From JBHEKP01 sp041859375 (GTDB taxonomy: Bacteria; Hydrogenedentota; Hydrogenedentia; Hydrogenedentales; CAITNO01), in NCBI GenBank assembly GCA_041859375.1, contig JBHEKP010000147.1:1-10873 (forward strand): a stretch of 10,873 nt of DNA. Direction: 5' to 3'. The notes beneath the pieces were generated by a model that did not search any database, had not been told where the DNA came from, and was given only the letters and a program-made list of their open reading frames with translations. A program made the position numbers and the translations under genes. Of this stretch, positions 6,697-10,873 are shown piece by piece (position 1 is the first letter of the stretch; the number at the start of each line of letters is the position of its first letter).

Positions 6697-7761
6697 ATGG
6701 GAACACGGTACACACCGCTGAAAATCTTCCATTACCCGGAGAAGCTGGCCTCGCTGGCCAAGGACGCGGAAACCACGCCGCCGCTGCACATCCGCATCAA
6801 GCCCACCAATGTGTGCTGCCACCGCTGCCGCTACTGCGCGTACCGCTCGCCGGACCTTGCGCTGGGCGGCGGCATGGACACGCGGCACACCATCCCCCGC
6901 GAAAAGATGCTGGAGATTGTGGAGGATGTGATTGCCATGGGGGTGCGCGCGGTGACCTTCAGCGGCGGCGGGGAGCCCTTCTGCTATGCGCACCTCGCCG
7001 AGACGGCGCGGCGGCTGGCGGAGTCGCCGGTGCGCTTCGCGGCCCTGACCAACGGGTCCAGGCTGGAGGGGGAGGCGGCGGAAATCTTCGCGCGCCACGC
7101 CTCGTGGGTGCGCGTGTCCATGGACGGCTGGGACGGGGAAAGCTACGCCCGCTACCGGGACGTAAGCAACCTGGAATTCGGGCGGGTGCTCGGCAACATT
7201 GAGCAGTTCAAGGCGCTGGGCGGCCCGTGCCATCTTGGTGTGAGCCTGATCGTGGACCGGGAAAACGCCGGGCACGTCCATGATTTCGTGCGGTTGGTGA
7301 AATCGGCCGGAGCCGACAGCATCAAGATTTCACCGTGCATCACCAGTAACAGCGGCCAGGAAAACCGCGCCTACCACGAACCCATATTTGACCTGGTGAC
7401 GGTGCAAATCGCCCGGGCAACGCACGACTTTGCCGGGGACGGCTTTGAAATCCACAACGCCTTCCACCAGATGGACACGGTGTTTGACAAGCCCTACCAC
7501 TGGTGCCCCTACCTGCAGGTGCTGCCGGTGATCGGCGCGGATCTGCGCGTCTATTCCTGCCAGGACAAGGCCTACACCGACTCGGGCGCGCTGGGGTCGA
7601 TCGAGCACATGAGGTTCCGGGAATTCTGGATGAACGGCAGGGAAAAGTTTTTCGGAATCGATCCCGCCCGCGACTGCAAACACCATTGCGTGGCCGACGG
7701 CAAGAACCGCCTCATCCACGATTTTCTGGCCGTTGACCGGGAGCATCTCGGGTTTGTCTGA
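6697..7761 (+). CDS. Radical SAM enzyme with SPASM/twitch-like C-terminus
   Basis: The 354-residue protein has the C-x3-C-x2-C cluster motif at C40, C44 and C47, with an additional Cys at 41. It continues with FSGGGEP (88-94), the SAM-binding GGE motif, and a TIM-barrel-like core (TNGSRL at 118-123, VSMDGWD at 140-146). C-terminal cysteines C270, C288, C327 and C331 sit in WCPYLQVLPVIGADLRVYSC and DCKHHC, a layout like a SPASM or twitch auxiliary iron-sulfur domain. It is of the MoaA/PqqE-like type. No peptide substrate gene is visible nearby, so a sugar or sugar-nucleotide substrate is more likely than a RiPP precursor; possible reactions include epimerisation, oxidation, dehydration or carbon-carbon bond formation. 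ATG 6697 is 3 bases after the methyltransferase stop. The 3' end overlaps the SDR gene. Family members in other polysaccharide loci are recalled from memory, not checked. Confidence 0.88.
   Translation: MGTRYTPLKIFHYPEKLASLAKDAETTPPLHIRIKPTNVCCHRCRYCAYRSPDLALGGGMDTRHTIPREKMLEIVEDVIAMGVRAVTFSGGGEPFCYAHLAETARRLAESPVRFAALTNGSRLEGEAAEIFARHASWVRVSMDGWDGESYARYRDVSNLEFGRVLGNIEQFKALGGPCHLGVSLIVDRENAGHVHDFVRLVKSAGADSIKISPCITSNSGQENRAYHEPIFDLVTVQIARATHDFAGDGFEIHNAFHQMDTVFDKPYHWCPYLQVLPVIGADLRVYSCQDKAYTDSGALGSIEHMRFREFWMNGREKFFGIDPARDCKHHCVADGKNRLIHDFLAVDREHLGFV
7739..7743 (+). promoter_or_regulatory. Ribosome binding site supporting the TTG 7754 start (SDR)
   Basis: GGGAG lies 10 bases before TTG 7754, the same spacing as at the transketolase N start. 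The earlier in-frame TTG at 7733 has no comparable site. Confidence 0.5.
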
Positions 7762-8674
7762 TGCGGCACAAAACTGCAACACCAGCCCGCCGACGGGAAC
7801 CCCGGTGATTGTGTTTGGCGCGGGCGGTTTTGTGGGCCGTGCCCTCATGGAGCAATGGGGCGCGGACGGCGGCATGCCCTGCCTGGGCGTATCCAGACAG
7901 GACGCTGATCTGCGCGAGCCGTCGGCGGTGCGCGCCCTGGGCGACCGCCTTCCGCGCGGCGCGGCATGGATCATCGCCGCGGCGGTTTCCCCGGACCGGG
8001 GCGTGGACCCGCGGGAATGCGGCGAGGCCAACACCGCGATGGCGCAAAACCTCGCGGAACTGATTCCCCTCCTCTCCCCCCGGCATGTGACATTTCTCAG
8101 CAGCATTGACGTGTACGGCCGCGCGGGGCTCAGCCTGCCGTTGAGCGAATCCAACCCGCTCCGGCCCGAAACACCCTATGCGGTTTCCAAAGCCGCATCG
8201 GAGGCCCTGCTGGCCGATGTCTGCGGCGGCGCGGGCATCCCCCTGGCGGTGCTGCGCCTGCCCGGCGTGTACGGTCCGGGGGACACGCACCACGGGCCGG
8301 TGGCCAGTTTTCTCCGGGCCGTGCTGGGGAACCGGCCCGTCACCATCCACGGCGACGGGGAACAGCGTCGTGATTTGCTGTATGTCATGGACATTCCCCG
8401 AATCGCGCGCGCCCTTGCGGCGGGGCGGATTGCGGGCACCTTCAACGGGGTGACGGGAAAGAGCGCAAGCCTGAACGAAATGCTGGCGATGCTCGCCGCG
8501 CTTTGCGGAAGGCCCCCGGAGATTGTTTACAAAAGGGATTTCCCGCAGATCGATCTGGTCTTTGCCCCCTCCCTGCTGCATCAGGCGGTTCCCGCGCTGA
8601 GCCTTACACTGCTTGAAACGGGCCTCGGGGAAACGTACCACCACATGGCCCAAAAGCGCGAAGGCGTGATATAG
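7754..8674 (+). CDS. Extended SDR, NAD(P)-dependent sugar epimerase/dehydratase-like protein
   Basis: The 306-residue product opens with a Rossmann NAD-binding motif, VFGAGGFVG (20-28), of the extended-SDR GxxGxxG type. The active site is present: FLSSIDVYG (114-122) supplies the serine and YAVSK (142-146) the catalytic Tyr142 and Lys146. LRLPGVYGPGD (168-178) and a DGEQRRDLLYV segment follow, as in UDP-glucose 4-epimerase and related nucleotide-sugar enzymes. It is the last gene of the sugar cassette and probably epimerises, reduces or dehydrates the cassette's sugar. The frame is open from TTG 7733, but TTG 7754 is preferred because GGGAG lies 10 bases before it; it overlaps the radical SAM gene by 8 bases. 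A start at GTG 7805 would begin right on the Rossmann strand and is less likely. The exact substrate and reaction cannot be read from sequence. Confidence 0.85.
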   Translation: MSDAAQNCNTSPPTGTPVIVFGAGGFVGRALMEQWGADGGMPCLGVSRQDADLREPSAVRALGDRLPRGAAWIIAAAVSPDRGVDPRECGEANTAMAQNLAELIPLLSPRHVTFLSSIDVYGRAGLSLPLSESNPLRPETPYAVSKAASEALLADVCGGAGIPLAVLRLPGVYGPGDTHHGPVASFLRAVLGNRPVTIHGDGEQRRDLLYVMDIPRIARALAAGRIAGTFNGVTGKSASLNEMLAMLAALCGRPPEIVYKRDFPQIDLVFAPSLLHQAVPALSLTLLETGLGETYHHMAQKREGVI

Positions 8675-8675
8675 T
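8667..8675 (+). promoter_or_regulatory. Possible extended -10 promoter of the toxin-antitoxin pair
   Basis: TG-A-TATAGT at the very end of the SDR gene forms an extended -10 element about 28 bases before the antitoxin ATG. No good -35 is visible. Short GTGA (8666-8669) and TCAC (8683-8686) arms flank it and could be part of an autoregulatory operator, as is common for type II toxin-antitoxin operons, but they are too short to be sure. Confidence 0.35.
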
Positions 8676-8702
8676 TTAATCGTCACCGCAGGAGAGCGCG
8701 CC

Positions 8703-8930
8703 ATGGCCGAATCAACGAACATCTTTCTGGAGGCGGCCTCCCTTCCCGTGGAGGAACGCATAGCATTGGCCGATTCACTTCTTAGAAGCCTGAATTCACC
8801 CTCTGCTGAAATTGACCTGGAATGGGCCGGGGAGGCGCAGAAACGCCTGCGGGAAATTCGCGACCAAAAGGTGGCTCCGGTTGACGGTGCGCTGGTCATT
8901 GAACGGATAAGCCGGCTTTTGCCCAAATGA
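8703..8930 (+). CDS. Antitoxin of the addiction-module component family (Unstab_antitox-like)
   Basis: The 75-residue acidic protein resembles the putative addiction module component family: a LPVEERIALADSLLRSL segment (15-31), then EIDLEWAGEAQKRLREI and a C-terminal GALVIERI segment. Family members are short antitoxins encoded directly before RelE/ParE-type toxins and neutralise them by binding. AGGAG lies at suitable distance before ATG 8703. The stop overlaps the toxin start by 4 bases, so the two are translationally coupled. Base composition is lower in GC than the neighbours (28 of 60 in 8761-8820, against 43 of 60 in 5401-5460), and AGA and ATA codons are used, suggesting separate acquisition. 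No classical DNA-binding domain is evident. Confidence 0.85.
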   Translation: MAESTNIFLEAASLPVEERIALADSLLRSLNSPSAEIDLEWAGEAQKRLREIRDQKVAPVDGALVIERISRLLPK

Positions 8931-9232
8931 GGCTTTCCTTCCACCCCGAAGCTGAATCCGAGCTGATGGCGGCGGTCGAATATTATGAAACCTGCAGGGC
9001 CGGACTTGGGCGGGATTTTGCTTTGGAGGTCCTCGCCGCCATTCAGCGCATCCTTGATTTTCCAAACGCCTGGCCTTTGATCGCACCCGAAGCGCGCCGC
9101 TGCCTTGTGGCGCGTTTCCCCTACGGTGTGATTTACAACCCCGCCGATGATTGTGTTCTTGTCCTCGCGGTAATGCACCTCCACCGCCACCCGGACAACT
9201 GGCAACAGCGGCCATCCCCCCCCGGTGCTTGA
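8927..9232 (+). CDS. RelE/ParE-family toxin
   Basis: The 101-residue protein has the RelE/ParE plasmid-stabilisation fold signature: FHPEAESELMAAVEYYE (5-21), GLGRDFALEV (26-35), a LDFPNAWPLI segment, then RRCLVARFPYGVIYNP (57-72) and VLAVMHLHRHPDNW (80-93). RelE members cut mRNA on the ribosome and ParE members inhibit gyrase; the sequence alone does not decide which applies. Its ATG overlaps the antitoxin stop by 4 bases, the usual antitoxin-first order. Length is normal for the family and the core looks intact, so the toxin is probably functional. It sits between the sugar cassette and the tandem membrane-regulator genes, and is unlikely to take part in the pathway. Confidence 0.88.
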   Translation: MRLSFHPEAESELMAAVEYYETCRAGLGRDFALEVLAAIQRILDFPNAWPLIAPEARRCLVARFPYGVIYNPADDCVLVLAVMHLHRHPDNWQQRPSPPGA

Positions 9233-9302
9233 AACAACCTTCCGGGAAACGTATGCTTGAGGAACTGTGGATGTGTTGTTCAGTCTTGACGCGGGTGCTT
9301 GA
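9226..9302 (+). repeat. Three copies of TGCTTGA upstream of the tandem membrane genes
   Basis: The heptamer TGCTTGA occurs at 9226-9232, 9254-9260 and 9296-9302, with offsets of 28 and 42 bases. The first overlaps a promoter -35, the second the -10, and the third abuts the start codon at 9303. They could be protein-binding sites or chance; the element is short. Confidence 0.3.
9229..9257 (+). promoter_or_regulatory. Predicted sigma-70 type promoter of the tandem membrane genes
   Basis: TTGAAA (9229-9234) and TATGCT (9252-9257) are 17 bases apart. Transcription would start near 9264, about 39 bases before ATG 9303. The -10 and spacing are the same as in the promoter at 197-225. The -35 overlaps the stop codon of the toxin gene. 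Confidence 0.6.
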
Positions 9303-9830
9303 ATGAGGCAGTTGTTTTCCTATGAATTTTTCGCGGCGCTGACGGCGGCCGCACTTTTCCCCTGCTTTGCGGCGGGGCATGTCCTGTGGTTCCGCCGCAG
9401 GCGCGCGGACGCGCAGGGGTACAGTTCGCTTCCTGCGGCCTTTCTCCTGTACGCGGCGGTGTGGACCGCCGTTTACGCGCTTCCCGGCCCGTCCGGGGTG
9501 TCCCTGTCCGAATGGGCGGCGGGCCTGGCCACGGTCGGTTTTTTCTGCCTGGGCTACATGCAGGTGTTCTCCCTGACGTGCCGGGGCTTCTCCCTGCGCA
9601 TCCTCGTGGAGCTGGACAAGCACGGCAGCCTGGATCTGGACGGCATCGCGCGGGAGTACAGCGACGGGCGCGGCATGGACTGGCTTCAGGAGAAGCGGCT
9701 TGAGTCCATGCGCTCCCTGGACCTCATCGGCCGGGACGGCGAAGCCCTGGTGCTGCGGCCAAGGGGCGCGCTGGCGGGGCGGATTGGGCTGCTTGTCAAG
9801 GCCGTCCTTGGCATCGGGCCGGGGGGCTGA
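9303..9830 (+). CDS. Membrane protein with C-terminal winged-helix-like domain, copy 1
   Basis: The 175-residue protein has three predicted membrane helices (about 9-30, 42-62 and 68-91) and then a soluble domain of about 80 residues. This domain starts FSLRILVELDKHGSL (96-110), runs through RLESMRSLDLIGRDGEALVL and ends in RIGLLVKAVLG. The helix - helix - recognition-like helix - beta wing order (basic, with an R/G-rich wing) suggests a winged-helix fold, but no DNA-binding family was recognised. The next gene has the same architecture and recognisable local similarity, so the two are paralogs. It is preceded by a promoter. ATG 9303 directly follows an in-frame TGA, so no longer start exists in this frame. 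Function unknown; a membrane-bound sensor-regulator or a structural partner of the downstream glycosyltransferase are both possible. Confidence 0.75.
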   Translation: MRQLFSYEFFAALTAAALFPCFAAGHVLWFRRRRADAQGYSSLPAAFLLYAAVWTAVYALPGPSGVSLSEWAAGLATVGFFCLGYMQVFSLTCRGFSLRILVELDKHGSLDLDGIAREYSDGRGMDWLQEKRLESMRSLDLIGRDGEALVLRPRGALAGRIGLLVKAVLGIGPGG

Positions 9831-9835
9831 GGGGC

Positions 9836-10342
9836 ATGGCGGCGCATTTCCTTTTCCTTGCCCCGGCCTTCGGCGCGCTGGCGCTTTTCCTGGTGCTGCA
9901 TGTGGTCTTTTGGCAGTTCATACCGCAGCCGCGCAAGGGCACCCTGGCGCTCGCGGCCACGGCGTTTGCGGCCTATCTGGTGAACGGTGTCGCGGACTGG
10001 CTGTGGGCGGGCTTTTCACCGGCCACGCTGCTGTGGGCGTCGGGGCCGGTGTACGCCTTTCTGATCATGCTTTATTTTCATTTTTACTTCGGGGTGGACC
10101 GGTCGGTGTCGGTGCGCATTCTCGGTGAGCTGGTCCGCGCGCCGGGAGGCCGCCTCACCCCGGAGGAACTGGACGCGGTGTACCCGCGGCGGCAGATGCT
10201 TGAGCGGCGGCTTGGGGTGATGGTGGAAAAGGGGCACATTGTCCGGGAGGGGGACGGCTACCGCTGCGCCCCAAAAGGGATCCGGCTGGTCAGGCTGGCC
10301 CTGCTCGGAAAACGGCTCTACAACCTTGACGCAACCGGCTGA
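9836..10342 (+). CDS. Membrane protein with C-terminal winged-helix-like domain, copy 2
   Basis: The 168-residue protein repeats the layout of the gene before it: three predicted membrane helices (about 3-26, 35-59 and 63-86), then a soluble domain (about 90-160) reading SVSVRILGELVRAPGGRL, then QMLERRLGVMVEKGHIVREGDGY and KGIRLVRLALLGKRLY. The aligned features shared with copy 1 are S-hydrophobic-RIL-x-EL, a Tyr about 20 residues later, an arginine-rich helix, an RxG(D/E) turn, and a final helix with LL-x-K. ATG 9836 follows the previous stop by 5 bases; a run of six G (9821-9826) could serve as ribosome site. It is followed closely by a GT2 gene, suggesting one operon. No enzymatic motif was seen. 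The function is unknown. Confidence 0.75.
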   Translation: MAAHFLFLAPAFGALALFLVLHVVFWQFIPQPRKGTLALAATAFAAYLVNGVADWLWAGFSPATLLWASGPVYAFLIMLYFHFYFGVDRSVSVRILGELVRAPGGRLTPEELDAVYPRRQMLERRLGVMVEKGHIVREGDGYRCAPKGIRLVRLALLGKRLYNLDATG

Positions 10343-10358
10343 AACGGAACCGGAACCA

Positions 10359-10873
10359 ATGGGCGAAAAAGAAACAGAACAGGAAGTGGACATTTCCTTC
10401 TTTGTCCCCTGCCTGAACGAGGAAAAGAACATCGCGGGCACGCTGGAGACCATCGCCCTGGCCGTGGAGGGGTCCGGCGTGCGCCACGAGGTGCTCGTGG
10501 TGGACGACTGCTCGCAGGACGGCACGGTGGGGGTGGTGCGCGCGCACCAGCACACGCACCCGGAGCAGCCGGTCATCCTCATCACCAGCGACACGCACCA
10601 GGGGCTGGGCGTGAACTACATCCGCGCGGCGAAAACGGCGCGGGGCAGGTATTACATGCTGGTGAACGGCGACAACGTGGAGCGGCGCGAGGTCATCACG
10701 GCGCTGCTGTCGCGGCTGGGACAGGCGGACATCATCATCCCCTATTTCGGCGGCATGGACAACCGGCCGCTGGTGCGGCGGATCATCTCGCGGACCTTCA
10801 CGCTGCTGGTGAACCTGCTCAGCGGCAACCGCATCGGCTACTACAACGGCGCGGTGGTGCACCTGCGGGAGAA
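10359..10873 (+). CDS. Family 2 glycosyltransferase (dolichol-phosphate-mannose-synthase-like), partial
   Basis: The reading frame runs off the right edge after 171 codons. Residues 11-21 read DISFFVPCLNE, the first GT-A strand and loop. EVLVVDDCSQDGT (44-56) carries the nucleotide-binding Asp pair at 49-50. LVNGDNVE (101-108) is in the place of the DxD metal-binding motif. IIIPYFGGMDNRPLVRR follows. GT2 enzymes of this type transfer a sugar from a nucleotide donor to polyprenyl phosphate or a lipid, facing the cytoplasm. ATG 10359 is the clearest start, with GGAA 9 bases upstream. An upstream in-frame TTG at 10326 would add 11 residues and overlap the previous gene, as other genes here do. 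The gene sits 16 bases after the second winged-helix protein, likely in one operon. The fragment ends before any C-terminal membrane helices would be visible. Confidence 0.88.
   Translation, partial: MGEKETEQEVDISFFVPCLNEEKNIAGTLETIALAVEGSGVRHEVLVVDDCSQDGTVGVVRAHQHTHPEQPVILITSDTHQGLGVNYIRAAKTARGRYYMLVNGDNVERREVITALLSRLGQADIIIPYFGGMDNRPLVRRIISRTFTLLVNLLSGNRIGYYNGAVVHLRE

Noticed and set aside
7733..7753. TTG 7733 as the start of the SDR gene
   Set aside because: No Shine-Dalgarno sequence lies at a useful distance, whereas TTG 7754 has GGGAG 10 bases upstream.
7712..9205. Minus-strand open frame of 497 codons opposite the SDR and toxin-antitoxin genes
   Set aside because: It spans several unrelated plus-strand genes with recognisable motifs and has no family resemblance of its own.
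9241..9249. TTCCGGGAA near-palindrome after the toxin gene as a terminator
   Set aside because: The stem is only 4 bp with no T-run, and it lies in the spacer of a better-supported promoter.

Overview
This window looks like a GC-rich bacterial chromosome segment with dense, mostly co-directional genes, short overlaps and frequent TTG starts. The peptidoglycan gene murC at the left edge points to a bacterium with a murein wall. Nothing here fixes the phylum. The style (GC-rich, a large surface-polysaccharide locus, an Unstab_antitox/ParE-type toxin-antitoxin pair) fits environmental Gram-negative lineages, but that is an impression and not a classification.

Layout. Positions 1-68 (minus) hold the first 22 codons of murC, read leftward off the window. 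Positions 69-255 are a divergent control region with a promoter for each direction and a 7-bp inverted repeat. Positions 256-2541 encode a 761-residue polytopic membrane protein that resembles a GT-C type glycosyltransferase. Positions 2586-8674 form a tight seven-gene cassette: HAD phosphatase, APH-fold small-molecule kinase, transketolase N-terminal subunit, transketolase C-terminal subunit, class I SAM methyltransferase, radical SAM enzyme with extra C-terminal cysteines, and an extended SDR (NAD-dependent sugar epimerase/dehydratase-like). Positions 8703-9232 hold an antitoxin-toxin pair of lower GC. Positions 9303-10342 hold two tandem paralogous proteins, each with three predicted membrane helices and a C-terminal winged-helix-like domain. 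Positions 10359-10873 hold the start of a family 2 glycosyltransferase that runs off the right edge.

How the genes may work together. The seven-gene cassette reads as a single pathway that builds or modifies an unusual sugar or polyol: phosphorylation and dephosphorylation (APH and HAD), transfer of a two-carbon ketol unit by a split ThDP-dependent transketolase, methylation, a radical step, and oxidoreduction or epimerisation by the SDR. The flanking membrane GT-C-like protein and the GT2 enzyme would fit transfer of such a sugar to a lipid carrier, glycan or protein at the cell surface. The product is unknown; this is inference from domain content and gene order.

The most interesting items are the coherent transketolase/radical-SAM/kinase sugar cassette, the tandem membrane-anchored winged-helix paralogs of unknown function, and the kinase whose catalytic loop has proline where the family usually has histidine. 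No rRNA, tRNA, CRISPR array, insertion sequence or convincing intrinsic terminator was seen, and no gene-free stretch exceeds about 190 bases.
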